The notes below the pieces were generated by a model that saw nothing but the letters and a program-made list of their open reading frames with translations, made no database searches and was not told the origin of the DNA. The translations under genes were made by a program, and so were the position numbers. Positions 1 through 13,564 of a DNA stretch of 64,000 bases are shown one piece after another (the stretch's first letter is position 1; the number at the start of each line of letters is the position of its first letter). Source of the stretch: Cristatella mucedo (Eukaryota > Bryozoa > Phylactolaemata > Cristatellidae); the NCBI GenBank assembly GCA_009760855.2, contig WPIO01000299.1, forward strand, positions 1 through 64,000, read 5' to 3'.

Positions 1-1610
1 TGCCTTCAGCGGCGCCCGAGCAAGGAAACGCCTGGCACCTGCGGTCGAGCAACCGATCGACGGTCCGTCCGGTCCGGCCTGGCACGCGCGGCCGTTTTTC
101 TCCGCCGCGCGTCAGCGCGAGTTCCACCTGTGGTGGACAACCGCCGCGTCGAGGAGCCGAGAGGCTGGCCGCCCAGTCCCAGCAACGCCGTATGCCACCG
201 GGATCAGTGACGTCGTCGTCCTGCCGGACAACGTCGCATTTTCGAGATCCTGCCGCCTCGGTGAATTAGTCGCAGAATGCAGCAACAGGCTGGACAGCTG
301 AAAATTCGAACGCATTTATCACTGACCTGGTCTTTCAGAGCGATTAATGCCGAATGGCAAAGCGGCTGACTGCTACAGAGATACCTCTAAATTTCACCGC
401 GCCTCAGAGAACGGCGGTTACGTCTTGAACCTTGACCAAAGAGGCAGCTCTACGGAGGGGGAAGTTGACGGACTTACGTATTGTAGCATGCTTCAAGAAT
501 CTGTTTCACTGACAACTTTGGTGCTTGGAATCTGAGGAAATTTCCTGGTAACTTAGATAGAATAATTGCCGCGGCCTGCCTTCGAAAGATCACAGCGGGC
601 AGAGGCCGATCTATTGCTCCTGGGTATGCAGTGAGCAGGCCCAAGAGGTTAGCATTTATTGCGGTGATAACGCAGAGAATCACCTTCAATGAAGATCATC
701 AGCAGACGTGGTGGGAGAGGAGGGCAGAGTTTAGCACCGCTGGTCTCACCGAAGCGCGACAAAGGGTGTACGCTCGAGCCCAGCACCGATGAGCTCCGGT
801 GCTCAGCGTGTGAAGAAATGCGATGTCGCACCACCCGAAATTTTGTGCAACGGCTTTGGGCCTCCGTCAGAGCCGCCGCCCATGCGCGGCGTGTGGCCGG
901 GATACACCAAACTGCTCGTTGTTGCACGCGCCGCCGCCCAAGCGGCAGCAGCGGTCGTTAAACCGTGCACGCGTGCTCACCGATGCTTGCCGGCGATGTA
1001 GTCCCCGGAAAGCGTCGGCTAGGAGGCTGCAGATTACGCCGATTTGCTGGTACGCTTTCAGCAGACGGGAAGAGTGATTGCGAAGAGGCATGGAACAGCT
1101 GCGCTGCAGTAGAGGTGCCTGCTGGCTCCGAACGCTGGTTTGCAACTGAGACAGCTGCCCAGCGCCCGAATGTCCGTCGGACGCTGGCCGCGGTCGAGAG
1201 ATCGTGAGCGATGATCGCCGAGTTGGCCGGCGAAATTCTGCAGGCTAGGCGTTGCTCTGACACGGCAATCACCAGGATTTATAATTGCAATGGTAAATGT
1301 CTTTTCAAAGTAAATACAAAATTAGCGCTTGGTGAAAGCAGTTAATGCTGTCATTTTCCATAATTCTGCTGGGTACAAAGTCAGAAAGTGTAGTTAAAAC
1401 ATGAAAAACGAGGTCGTGTATCGTCCATTATAACCGTTGAATAGAAATCAATCACATGTCTTGAGGATCGCGACATACACTTAGTCTGCCTTTGGGAGAA
1501 TGATATACATTCATCGTCCTCTTGAGATTAGCTGAAAGTAACCCCAGCTGAGACGTAAACCATGCATGTGACAAATAGCATAGTCGCGTATTGTATAAAA
1601 AATTGGGAGT
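1..1610. other. GC-rich DNA, no feature recognised
   Basis: The first 1.25 kb is GC- and CpG-rich with short overlapping open frames on both strands, none with a recognisable domain or splice pattern. It could be a CpG-rich promoter region of a gene outside the window. Confidence 0.4.
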
Positions 1611-1613
1611 AAT

Positions 1614-1722
1614 TCATTTATAGCACCCTTTGGGTAAGAGTCCTAATTCTTCTAGTTCAGGAACACGACCTCGGCCAGACGTCTGTCGGGGCGAGCACCT
1701 AACCGTTGACCATACCAGCTCG
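1614..1722 (-). mobile_element. SINE-1 copy, minus strand, internally deleted
   Basis: Reverse order: tagcacccttt (tail), cacgacctcggccagacg, tcggggcgagcacctaac, accagctcgg. The B-box portion and about 30 bp beside it are missing. Confidence 0.65.
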
Positions 1723-1724
1723 GC

Positions 1725-4700
1725 TTAACCGAAATTGCTTTCTCACTGCTGGCTCTCAAAACAATAACTGTGCAACATCTGACTACAATGAACTTGAATA
1801 CTTCTGGGCAGTAATTACCCTTAGTTTCGACGCGTCACTACAATCCATAACTGATGGCAGCGGTCCATACCCTTACATACACGTCAGCTGGCCATAAGCT
1901 GACACAACACAAATAGCAAGACCATGGAACGACAACGATCCACGATCCAGCTACGAGCCGACATTCACCCAGCCTGTCTAATTCTTTTCGCATTTAAAAC
2001 CAGCTAATCCTACGAGTTGTTTGGAATGCAAAAATAACAGCACACAATTTGCTACAGATTAAATTTGCAATGCATATTAAACCAATTTTATCCGAGCAGT
2101 ACTTAAAAAGTCCGATGTCGCCGCCGCCTAGCCCCGGTGGGATCGAGAAACTCCTTTTGAACGCACAGCGGCAATTTGTTGCTTTCTTGCCCTCCTTCAT
2201 CCAGGCCATTTAAAACCCACCACAGTGTACGACTAGACGACTTGATCTCGCATAATTGTTCGCGCTCGCCGAATATCGGCGTACATCGATGGGAAATCGC
2301 TCCAAGGGACAACTAAGCATAGGGCGTTCAATCATGAATCAGACTCCCAATAACCAGCCACCCACACGTGGCGTTTAGATGCTACTTTAGAAACTGATAT
2401 AGAACAGTTAAAAGGCGTGTTCAATAACAATGCTGATCACCCTCGAGTAACCGGGCTTCATGATCATTTCGCGGCTTCGCTCGAGACTCCACCGGTGCAC
2501 CATGGAAATCTGGCCGACGTCGGCACAGAGCAGCAGCAGCCAGTCAGCCAGCCAGGCGCCTTTTGGCTCAGAGAACTGCATTCAACTTCGTGACGGCAGC
2601 CACCTGAAAAGCTCGGGTGGAGGAAGGGTGCTAGCGAAAAGGCTACGAGCCAAGGTCGTTCGATCCAGCAGCCCAATTATGCAGCGGCCACAGAACCGCA
2701 GCTTTATCATCCTACTGCACCGTGCAGTGGATACTCGCGATGCAGTCCACACTGCGAGACCTGGGCCGCAGAGCTCTCCTGACGTCACGCGACGACCATC
2801 GACGCTCGACTAGTGTGACTGCCACCTCGAGTCAACATCACCGCTGCTGCGCCTCGTCAATAGACAGTCCAAAGTGGGAGCCTGGGTAGATCTAAGCTCC
2901 TACGCGAGAACATGCATGCATGCCCTGGAGGCCATTAATGACAGCTGCGGCGCGCAGCTCACCGGCTCTCGGCCGATCCAAGGCAGCAAGGAGTCAGCAC
3001 CTTCTTCCCCCAGCACAGCAGCGAGCGACTGGATCGGGCCGAGCAGGGCCATCGGCCAGCCATTCTCGCGCCTGCTGCCAATTACACTCGATGCAGAGAG
3101 TGCAGCCTGAATTGTTGCGCCGTTTTTTTCTCTCCAAAGATCTTGGCCCACCGAGGTTTGAGCAGGCGCACGTTGCAAGTACACGTCCACTCTTAATTGC
3201 ATTGCTGAGGTAAATAGTCCCCTGAAGACTAATTTGAGAGTGCGTTCCATTGGATGTTGACCATCGAGGAAGGCGCATTGCAAGAGCTTTCCCAGGCTGC
3301 CTCTGCCTGCCCTCATCCCTTCTCTTCAGCTTAGAATTCCTGGACCTGGAGGAGAGCTCTAAAGCTTAGCTACACAGTGGAGCTTATAGTCAGCTAGCTT
3401 AAACTCGACTAGGTAAAATACATGCTACCAGTATGCCTGTGCATGCCGCCGTGCCTACTATCCACAAGATTGGTCCAAGCAATGCACGTTTACTGAGAAT
3501 GGACAAATTGCCCGACAATGTCATGTCAATAAAGGTGCTTGCTCAAAAACTGCTCGACGAGTACTGGTGCCGATGGCCCGTCGCAGATGCCCGGCAGAGG
3601 CGAAGCTGCAGAAAAAGGAACAGAAAAACCGCAGCAACCGGAGCCCGGAGAGCGGAAGTAGCAGCAACCGAGCTCGAGCGCCGCTGCTGCCGCGGAGGTG
3701 ATCACATCGCCTGTATGGACAGCTTGAAACAAGGCTTGTGGCCAGCACGGGCCCAGCCTGGGCGATGGCCAAGTGCCCGGTTCAATCGGTGCTGAAGTAC
3801 CGCTGACCAAATGGTTGGGCGTGACGGAACTCCGAGGGTGAGGATCTTCAGCGTCGGGCAGGCACTCGTCACCGCCTGCAAACCTGGAAGAGCAAGCGCG
3901 CTGGCGCCGCACGCGGGCAGTCATTGAAAGTTAATCCACGGTAGCGCGGTTCGTGTTCGACGAGCAGCTTTCCGAACCGAAAGATGGGTGAGATGGCGTA
4001 CGAGGCAAGAGGCATCGGCAGCCGTCCACCTGCACAAGATGAGTTTGCCATGAACTACCATAAAGCAGCTAAAACTACTTGACGATGCAATAGCAGAAGA
4101 GCTGGGCGCCGCCGAGGGAGCAGGCTGCTTGTGACATCAGCAGGAAGGATGCTCGGCGAGCCATCAGCAGAAAGCTGCTGAGGAGGCGAGCCTTGCTTAG
4201 AGCACCGACCTCCATACAGAGATCGCCAGCAGCTGCAGCAAAACAGACACACCCGCCTCTCACAGCCATCTTCTTCACCGGCCCCTATTCTCCAGCAAGC
4301 AAGAGAGATATAACGGCAGTCATGAGCCCGCGCGCGGCTACCAAGCTGTGGTCGTTCGCTGGTCAGGCTAACTGCCTGTGACGCGAAAGTCGTAAATGCT
4401 CTCCAGCTGCATGAGCGCAACGTGTCAATGACGCGGCCAAGCAGAGCTGGCAGGAGCTCACCGGCTGGGAGTACAGAACAGTGAGGAGAACAAAGAATGA
4501 TTTTGTCCACGCTGGTGCTCAGAAGGACCTGGATCGCCTTTGACCACGGTATTGTTCGAATCCGGATAGGATTTATTGATAGAACTCTCGTGGAGCAGCA
4601 GCAGGCGAATCAACAAGGCCAGAGGCAGCTACCGCCGACTATACGCTTAACCAAGTGTAGTTAATGCATAGTAACTCCTGGCGACGATCAAGACAACAAG

Positions 4701-4830
4701 CAACCGATTTGCATAGATTCGTTTATGGTCGTCGATGGGTCTACATGGATGGGTCAGCTAAGAGTGCCAAAGAGCAAATGATCAAGTCCATACGGCATTG
4801 AAAAATGCATGTGGCCATGGAAGTATCAGT
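1725..4830. other. No gene recognised
   Basis: Several open frames up to 150 codons overlap on both strands (2.5-4.5 kb), but none resembles a known protein and the two strands are equally open, as in GC-rich noncoding DNA. Confidence 0.4.
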
Positions 4831-4834
4831 GATC

Positions 4835-4984
4835 CGCAATGGCACAGACTAGGGAAAAGCAGATGCATTTCACGACCGCGGTCCCGGAGGGGTCTGAACT
4901 CTGCGGTGGGCGATCCTACTGTTGCTGCAGGCGGTGGTGATAGCCGTAAAGGCTCTTCTGTCGCTATACAAAAGAGGCAGTTTA
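4835..4984 (+). mobile_element. SINE-2 copy
   Basis: ctgcggtgggcgatcctac, gcaggcggtggtgatagccg, taaaggctcttctgtcgcta, caaaagaggcagtttaat. The A-box half is poorly kept. It abuts a family A tail. Confidence 0.65.
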
Positions 4985-6210
4985 ATAATAATACTAATAT
5001 TGCACTTGGATAAAGCGCCCTCAGAGTACTTAATCTTTTCTGTAGGCGCTACATTTTGCTGCAAGTGGTGATACGCAATAGAATAGTAGTAGAAATCATG
5101 CTTGAAAAACAAAACAAAATGAATAACATGAAGAATACATGCACTGGGTCAGTATGCAAATGTGGTCGTAAGGTATGGAACAGTGTCAGCACGCATAAGC
5201 ACATCGAGGACGAATCACAAGGCCCCACTAGTTGCTGTCCTGCAAATAGGTATGTAAGTTTCTTTTAAAGGTGGCTCCGCTCGTGGATGCCTCCTGATGC
5301 AGGTCGGGAGGGAGTTCCAGGCTGTGGGAGCATACGCGCTACATGCACGGTCTCCAAAGGATTTAAGGTTTGTACGAGGTATTTCTAGACTGTCGATTCC
5401 GAAAAAGCGAGTGGTAGTCGATGCGTTGCCCTGATGGGGTAGTATAGCTGACCAGATAGCCGGTTTCGCCAGTTAGAATGCAGAGACCCCACAAAGTGCG
5501 GCGAACAAAACTCCTTGAAAGTCCATCCGTTGCTTGACTGGTAGCCAGCAGGTCGGCGTAGTAGCGGAGGTCGTTGGCAATCACTGCGACGCTCGACGAC
5601 AGACAAGTCGTAGCTGCAGAGTTTTGCACCAGCTGCAATCGCCTGAATCGCACGGTGCCGGTAGCCAGTAGCTGGTGAGCTGCAGAAGTCGAGACGAGAT
5701 GTCTGAATGCATGGACCAACTTGGACGTGGTATCCTTATCCTAAACAAGCCCTACTTTGTAGCAATGTTTCTAGAAGCGTGAAATAGTGCTGATTTGACT
5801 GTGGAGCTTAGATGTGGTCGCCTAAACGAGAGGTCGCTGGAATAGTGACTAGATTTCGAGCTTGATGCGTAACTGGGAGGCGGAGGGCTGAGCAGAGCCA
5901 CTTTTGAAAGTCAGCCTTTCCAATTTCTGAATAACACTAGGTTTGCCCAGTACCTCAGATGTTAGTAATCATCGTTTAGTTTTTAGAAAATGGCTGCCAT
6001 CCATGATCGGATGTCATCGATGCGTGCGCAAAGTGAGCTGAGAGAATTTGAGGTGGCTCGAAGCGCTGGGATGGATCACAAGCAAAGGTACACAACGGAG
6101 TGAAGTTATCCAGATAGTGAAAGCCCAGATTGTGCTTGGCAATCAGTAGCTAGGAGAGGCAGAGTATAAACGGTGAAAGTGATCAGTCAGCTAGTATCCA
6201 GACTGTTGAT
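4985..6210 (-). mobile_element. Family A LINE relic, minus strand
   Basis: Conserved tail at 4985-5060 (gataaagcgccctcagag on the + strand, reverse of the 3' end), then the 3' region and a decayed coding part. Minus-strand reading 5719-5363 keeps RRLQLVQNSAA, LLATSQATDGL and similar, matching family A LLADLHWLPVKQRID at degraded identity. DNA similarity continues to about 6200, past the region equivalent to the YADD box. Many frameshifts and stops. Confidence 0.7.
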
Positions 6211-6214
6211 GAGT

Positions 6215-6980
6215 GCTTGAAATGAATTTAAGGAGGCCCAACTCTTTTGCTTCTCGAAAAAGACAAGGTTGGCAGCTTTTCCTTCCGGTCGCATCCGAAG
6301 GGGGCTGATACGCGCATTGATTTAATCTGGCAAAACGGCAAGCACTTCGGCTGGGTGGAATTTCGTTCTGGTCGCTATAACATTAAAGCCTTTCAGGTTG
6401 TTATCTGAAGATATAATCGTTGCCACGTCCTTTAATTCTGAAAGTCCATTGCCTGCATTGGCGATTTCCAGCTCCAACTCATGCTGAGCAAGCAATTGAG
6501 TTGACGAATTTAGACTTCTACGCGATCGTCGATAAAATCAAAGCTCCGCCAATGCATCGAGTCCAAAGCATGGAAATCACAATTTAATCCTGACTGAGAA
6601 GGGGCCTGCTGCTAGCTAGCTCCAACATACTGCTCTGGAAGTGCTGACTAGCTTCAGCCTCCCTCAGTACCTCACCTTCAGTACCCTCTCAGGTCATCAT
6701 CGGTGAACTATATAACTGGCTCTTCCATGTGCCTTTGCTCTACTAGTATGATCTGCTTTTGCTCTGCAAGCCTATTAATCTCAATAATCTCTTTGTTGCA
6801 TGACACGAAGTCGGGGGGAGAGGGAGGCGAGTCTTTATAACAAACTTTAGAGACAGGCAAGGCTGAAAGCCAGATGATGAGGATCTTTCTAGCTTCCTAT
6901 CTAGCTAGGAAGAACTGTTGAATCAGACAACAACCTTACTAAGTCTGTTCATTTGAATGTTGAAAAATCATTAACTGAAG
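6215..6980. other. No feature recognised between two family A relics
   Basis: Mixed-composition DNA; may include the unrecognisable upstream part of the 5-6.2 kb LINE. Confidence 0.4.
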
Positions 6981-6984
6981 CTTT

Positions 6985-7715
6985 TATAGACAGATAATGA
7001 ACACTAATAATAAGAGATTTACAAAAAGGTCTCAGAATTAATCTCTTAACAAGTATAATATGAAATAGATGGTGGAGATTATGCACAGGGTCAGCATGCA
7101 AATATGTTTAGAAAACTAGCATGCTCAATGAATAACAAGCATAACAGGTTAGAGGTGATATGCACAAGGTCAAAGGTGGTCATTTTTAGTAAGAAGTAGT
7201 GCCAATACGATAAGTATACAAAGAACGAATCATATATATGGACCCACTAAATAGAGGATTTGTAGCTTTTTTGCAAGTTGCCAAGTCAGGGATGCCGTGA
7301 CGAAGTCGGATGTGAGTTCAAGGCCATGGAGACGAGGCAAAAGCTAACAAGGCTCCTAAAAGATTAAGGTTCGTACGAGTGTAGCTGAACGATAAGATTT
7401 AGAAAAAAAGGTGGTGCGATGTTGGAACTGTGGGAGTAGGCTGATAAAGTGCTGGAGCCATAAAGAATGAAGGAGCTCCAAGGAGAGACAGAACCTTAAA
7501 GTCAATGAGTTGCTTTGACTGAGCCAGTGCAGGTCGCAAGAAGTGGTCTGCAACTACAGACGATCATGACACAGACAAGCCTAGCTGCAGAGTTCTTCAC
7601 CAGCTGTAAATGCCTGATTGCACAAGCCAGTAGACCAGCAGCAGTGAGTGCAGGAGTCAAGACGGATGACACGAAGATAACACGGACCAACGCAGTATCC
7701 CTGTCTAATCAAGCC
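6985..7715 (-). mobile_element. Family A LINE relic, minus strand
   Basis: Minus-strand frames at 7690-7502 (LLACAIRHLQLVKNSAARLVC) and 7553-7356 (LHWLSQSNSLTLRF) correspond to family A LPACAIRRLQPVQNSAARLIC and LHWLPVKQRIDFKVL. The 3' noncoding part with cacagggtcagcatgcaaat is recognisable at 7080-7110. Broken by frameshifts. Confidence 0.7.
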
Positions 7716-7719
7716 CACT

Positions 7720-8660
7720 TACCACTTATACCAGCTGAAAGAGGCCCAAAAAAGATCGACAGACACAAGACAGAGAACGAAATAGACAAATAGAGATATA
7801 GTAAAGGAGATGGTTAGAGAAAAGAGGTACTCACCCATAATTGGATACATTAGAAGCAATAAATTGTAATCAGATATCTGCTGGAAATTTGGCAGCAGAC
7901 CTTCGCCTCAAGCGTGTCGCTTGTCGGTCTTGTGGCGAGGATTTTGGCTAATCTGTATAGACCTGCAGCAGTCTCAGAGCCCTGCTCCATCGCCTCCCCT
8001 GCAACGGAGCAATGTATGCTGCTACAGATCATTGATGCTTTACAAGTCTTAAAAGCAGAGTCCGTATCAGCAAACGAACAAGCGCAAAACCAATGTTAAA
8101 CCACACAACAAAACAAAGTGTCCCAACAGAAAACGGCTCTACAATGGAATGCAGACACAGGAGGATGAACTGGAAAACCTGCCTCACTGGAGCTCATCAT
8201 GGACTTGTCTGCTAGCAGAATCATGTCCACTACACTTCCGGATTTGTTAGCCATCTTGTTGTGTGATGGATGGACCTTCTCACTTTACTTAGTTGATGTA
8301 GTCACAGTTTCCAAGCTTCCGGTCAGATCACGTCAGAATATTCGAAGGCAATGCAACAAGCAAACGGTTACGCAGACGGTACTGTACACGCCATTTGCCA
8401 TTGGAAATGAAGCATGGTAAAGCTTCACGACTGGCACCATTAAGGGCCATCTTTTAAAGAACTAACTGGATATGTTGAAATGTTCATAACCGAAGGCCTC
8501 TACCTTGATGTTGACTTCACTATCAAGGTCAGTGGCCTTCGGGTTGAAAACTTGAGGGCTGAGTACTGCTAGAATTCCATACCAGCTCGTTGGAAAACGC
8601 TTTGGACTGACCCTGCAGATTCTGCATGAATGGAATGTATGCATGTTGTGTGTATGTATG
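7720..8660. other. No feature recognised
   Basis: Short open frames only. Confidence 0.4.
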
Positions 8661-8664
8661 AGCA

Positions 8665-8870
8665 GAGCAGACATTATTAATGCATGTATGCATGTATGCT
8701 CTGTATGTCATAACTCCACAAAGCCACAAAACTATGTGGGTGCTATGCAAGAGAGCTTTCTTATAGAGCTCACAGCGTAAGCTGCTTTGCAAGACTGGTA
8801 GCCAATTAGATCTCATCTCGCACTTAACAAAGAGAAAGTGAGAAAGCATAGCTGAGCCAGGAGAGCAGCA
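8665..8870 (-). mobile_element. Family B LINE 3' end, minus strand
   Basis: The reverse complement reads ctatgctttctcactttctc, ttgcatagcacccacatag and tggctttgtggagttatgac, then TACATGCA-type repeats, matching family B at 46713-46890. Same tail type (TACA-like repeat) as the nested copy. Confidence 0.65.
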
Positions 8871-8874
8871 GGTC

Positions 8875-11800
8875 TAGGAAGCAGCCGATTTGGTCAGCGG
8901 CACTTCAGGGCCTGAGGGCTCCTCTGGAGCCAGGCATGTACGGCGTTTGGAGAAACAGAGGCTCTTACGGTTCGTACAAATAGCCAGTGGAAATCCCGCA
9001 GGAAGCACCAATCCCGACCAGAGCAGACGAAGCCGAGCGGATCGCACAGTTTCTTCGCCACAAGTCGAGCTGGCGTTTCACTCACCGCGCGCATGATGCC
9101 GGACGCCGCACGTGACTCCCTTAATGTAGCGAACTCCTTCGCATGTGCATCCTGGAAAAAGAGGGCAAACTTGTGAGAGTTGCTCTGCTGCCTTCTGGCA
9201 GATGCAGCACAGATCATCGTCCAGAAATAGCCTGCCTGCTGTGGTGTCTACCAGACTCCTGCAATAATTGGTGCCACTAATGAGTCGGCAACGAACCACT
9301 AGACTGCAAATGAGAAAATGGCACTTTGATTTGAGGTGCGTTGTTTGCCGTTGGAAGGCAATAACAATCACAATAATACGTCGCTTGTACAGAGCTCGTT
9401 GGTGTCACATACTGAATCATTCACAGGTAATACGGAACGCAATAGACAAAATACAAAATCAGACAAAACATTTAATAAAAAGACTAGTCCTTCTGGGAAA
9501 GCTGAGGGAAGTGCCTAGAAAGAGTCCTGGTCTTGATAAGGAGCTGCATAAGTGTCTTGTTATTACTGCTATTATTATAGTCATTATGATGCATCTTCTA
9601 GCTGAGCTTAAACGATGCTTTGCAGTGCTTACGCTGAGCATTCACACTCTGTCTGTATATATGTATGTACGTCTTCTTTGTTTATTACTCCTCTCCCTCT
9701 TTTTCCTCCATCTCCATTATTGTTTTTTAAAACTTGTTTTGGAAGACTTCATTCAGCTCTTTCTTCTACATCTGGCTCTGATTTGTACGGCGGCTCGTTT
9801 AGTTGGGTTCTTACTCGAAAACCACTTTCAGCCCTCTCCGAGCAAGATTTATTCATCAAACTCACCAATCTCACCGACTCACCAAGAACGTTTCCGGTCC
9901 ATCGCCAATATTCACATGTGCACCATCGGCAAACGTTTTCGGGGTTGAGAATCGTCAAGCTCGATCGAATCGCCGGGGTTGAGGGTGGTTTGGAATATCC
10001 TTTCGGCGGCATTCCCTCTGATCCTGCAGGCTTTCTTTTTACAACTGAGTAGATGTTGCTTCATCGCTTGGACATGAATCCACACGAGTGGGACGAACAA
10101 TATAGGTGACGATGCCGACAGATTCTCCGACTCAAACTGTGAAAAGTGAATGATACATCGCTTTGGCACAGCGCCCACCTTGTTCTTGTCTGGTTCGCCA
10201 TGGAGAGTGAATACTAGGCACGTCCAGGCGCCACTGTGACGGGTGTTTAAAACCAATAAAACTGAGTCTGATTTTTCGGGTTGCTTAAAACCACTGGGGT
10301 TTCAAACCAGGTTTCAAACGAACTATTCACTAGCAGCAGCACTTTGCAAGATGAAGCCAAAAAACGTGCCAAAACGTGCCATCAATCAAAGGTGGTCATT
10401 AGTTAGCACAAATAACGCTAGGTCTCACGAATGAACGGTAGGAGGAAACATAGACATAGTATGCTCAGACAGTCGGTCGATCGGCAGTGAATGTGCGTAA
10501 GATATTATCAGACGAGAGCCGGAATTGTTGTCATGCAGTAGTGTTGCCAGAACAGTAGAAAAAGAGGAAATGAAGAAGCTCCGTTCACGACGTCCTAAGC
10601 ATGCCTGATTGCATTTATAAAACATGGTACAGCATTAGAAGAGAGCTACATCTTTCTAGGAACACGGATTCTGAAAGGAAGACAGATGAGCCTCGGGCCC
10701 GAGACTTCACCACTGTCCGTGACCAATTAGCATCCTGTGCAAGAAAGCAAAAACAAGGAAGAACAGGTCCGCAGAAATTTTGGAAGTTACCAGCAGAGAG
10801 CAGGCACAAAAAGGACGGCAGCAAGACAAGAAATGCCCATATGCACAAGCACTAGCCGTGCTGGGTGGTGGTGGCAGAAGGCCCACGGTCAGCAAAGCTG
10901 AGCAACAAACAGCCGTGAGGACGAGTTCAGCTTGGAGAAATTGCCGGCAAACTGTCGGCAGAGGACTGCCATGGGTAAGTAGCAGATGGTGCTGTATCGC
11001 TTCGAGGATGTCGGGACTGGCATGCGATTGGCCGTTGAGCCATCACTGGGCGTAGCTGGTGCCGTGCGCTACACCACATCGAGGGGAAAGCAGTTGCAGG
11101 TAGTTGGCAGAAATTGACGAAGCCATTGGGAATGTGAGTTCAGACAATCCGCTGCTCCCAGCCTGGAGCCAAGGCAGCGGGATGATCTGGGAAAACTTTG
11201 TGCTACAGTGGCCCTAGACATCTTGAGTCTTTACTACCAGTCCAGTGGGTCAAGTTGGAGAACAAGCTGAGGTGGCAGCACGATTCCTTGTGCAGTTCAA
11301 CTGCTCGACAGCAGCAAACAGAACAGCAGCTAGTACAAGGAAACCTAAAATGCCCTACGTAGTAGACTTGGAAGGGGAAGGAGGCTCCCAATTGGAAGTC
11401 GGATGTAAACCCGAAGTAACCTGATGACCGGTCGAATGGCCATCGAAGGCAGAAGCTTGATCACAAACCGAGCAGAGATCGAAGACGGCTGAGTCAAGGC
11501 CATGCATTCAAGACGATCTGACAGCCGAGCAGCTCTCAGACTTTGGATCTACTTGGGAGAGCAGCTTTTGTCACGGCCGCTCGTGCTTCGGGTGGTAGAG
11601 AGCCCGCCACTATGCCAATTGCCAGCCACCCTTGCTGCTGGATTGGCGATGAGCCGCGAGCATCGTCGCCGGCGAGACAACAAAAGAAGTCCCACTTTAG
11701 CCAAAATCGAAGTCGCCAGCCGAAGGATCGCCGGGACTAGTCTGGAAGCTGGTTAAACAAGACCCTGCCAGCAACCAACGGCAGAGCCAGTTGATGCGAT

Positions 11801-13490
11801 TGCCTGTGGCAAGTTGTGTGTTACGCTGTGGCCAGGGCTGCATTGCATGGACAGCCCTCATCCTGAACTAGCGCTGAGTTTGCGCTGAACAGAGCACGAT
11901 GCCACTGCTGCACATTGTCAAGAGACGTTGGCTGCGGGGTGTGCAAGAGGTCATCAGCGTCAATAGAGTACAAAGTAAAGGCAATCACTGCCAAAACCAC
12001 ACAGGGCCACTGCCACACCAAGTAGCGTCTGTTAATTGACCAGTCTGACTTTGTGGGCGTGAGACTACGTTGACCTTGGCATAAGGCAAATGGTTCACTT
12101 CAACGACCAGACGAATCTGGCAGCAGCAGAAAGCAGGAAGCAGCTGACAAAGCAGCTCAAGCTGGCTGCGGTGATGGCAGACGCCGCCGCTGACCGACTG
12201 ACATCCATTGGCGCAAGGCATGGCGGCAGCCAACGGGCCAGGAATGACCAACGGTGCTTGCCTGTCAAAGAAAAACCGAGCGCAGCCAGAGCAAAATGCC
12301 GCCAGCAAAAAAGACAGGGCAACAATAAACCATGAGTATACAGAATGGCGGCTGGGTTACTTTCATTGTATGATCGGCGTAGAAGATGAAGTCACCTCTG
12401 ACGTGTCCTGCAAATGTACAGCAGCAGCACTCGTTGAGCTACAGCCACAGAGCTGTGCACAGCACGTGTAAACAACGAATTGGCAAAACCATTGGCATGA
12501 CTGCTTGAAGGAATACTGTGCATATTATCTCTCCTATTGCTCTGTGGATGAATTGAGGCTTCTTGTCGATGTTGCCCTGAGGCACAGACTGGGGTGGATG
12601 GGTCTCTGTTTGAGCCAGGATGGTAAACGATAACTCTGACATCACGACACAGACGAGGATGCTCGGTAACTGTGATCCCTGTGGCCTGGCAATAATTTTT
12701 GGAGCAACCTGAGTTTATTAAGGCTCAACCCCTGGATTTTTGTTTGAACAGCTTGGCTACGGTCTGCATGAGTTCTTCCATTGTCGACTGGCCGAATAGC
12801 ATGGCACGGCAGTGTTTCGAGCCTGGGACCTCGGGAGTCCCAGAATTGTCGGAGTCCAGAACATCGGAGTTGAGAAGAAGGAGAGAGATCTTGCGGGGTT
12901 GACCAGCTTGATTCTGCTTCGTCTTGTTTATCTGCGGTGCTCAGATCACCAAGACTAGGTGGAACTCCTAACGAGCTTGGAAGAACGATGCAGCTGAACG
13001 GAGCTGAGCATGATTTCATGGCCAAGACCGACTGACGACCAATAGAAACAAAGAAAAATATTTTATACAGCTTTTGTAGCACCTGGTCAGAACTGGATCC
13101 CTATTTGGGCAGTTTGCAAATGACGGCAAGAGAAGCAATGCTCAGCCTGAAAGGTTTAGACGGCAGTCTTGCTTCAAGCTCCACTTTACCACTGCCCACT
13201 GAGCGTTGATGGGATGTTTCATATTCTCAACGACCAGGCTTCTATTGACAAAATTACCGGTAGAATGAAACCTGCCAGTGATAGCGCCTCTTTAATGCTA
13301 GCCACCTCAAAATCGATTTTTGAACTGATTCTGGAGTGTCCCATAAACAGGGACTCACGTGGCAACACTGATGATTTCATCGGTCAAGTCGTCTTTCGCC
13401 ATTCCTTTAAAGCAGTGACAGCAGTCATGTAGCCTGAAATGCACTTCATGGATTGTACTTGCTAAGTCTAGGTTCCTGGCGCAGCAAATG
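8875..13490. other. No gene recognised apart from a candidate mini-exon
   Basis: Includes a 226-codon open frame at 9268-9948 without domain or coding character. The 10.7-12.4 kb part is purine-rich with several medium frames but no protein I recognise. Confidence 0.4.
9086..9151 (-). CDS. Candidate 66-bp exon, minus strand, unidentified
   Basis: ccctctttttccag, then 66 bp, then gtgagtg: strong acceptor and donor consensus on the minus strand. Two frames are open (DAHAKEFATLRESRAASG in phase 0, or CTCEGVRYIKGVTCG). No partner exon recognised nearby, so this could be chance. Confidence 0.2.
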
Positions 13491-13494
13491 TGAA

Positions 13495-13560
13495 CTACTC
13501 AGGAAAGAGGTTGAGTTCTCTTTGAGGGCACTTATATCAAGTTTATTATTATTATTTATT
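13495..13560 (+). mobile_element. Family A/SINE-1-type 3' tail fragment
   Basis: Only the terminal tail is left: aaagaggttgagttctc, then gagggcacttatatcaag and a TTA-rich end. Too short to tell LINE A from SINE-1. Confidence 0.45.
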
Positions 13561-13564
13561 TTTT

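Noticed and set aside
2900-3316. 138-codon minus-strand open frame
   Set aside because: Both strands are open in this GC-rich stretch and nothing is recognisable.
9268-9948. 226-codon open frame on the + strand
   Set aside because: Ile/Leu-rich low-complexity reading without domain, splice pattern or conserved motif.
12642-13082. 146-codon minus-strand open frame
   Set aside because: No domain, no splice context; composition as in surrounding noncoding DNA.
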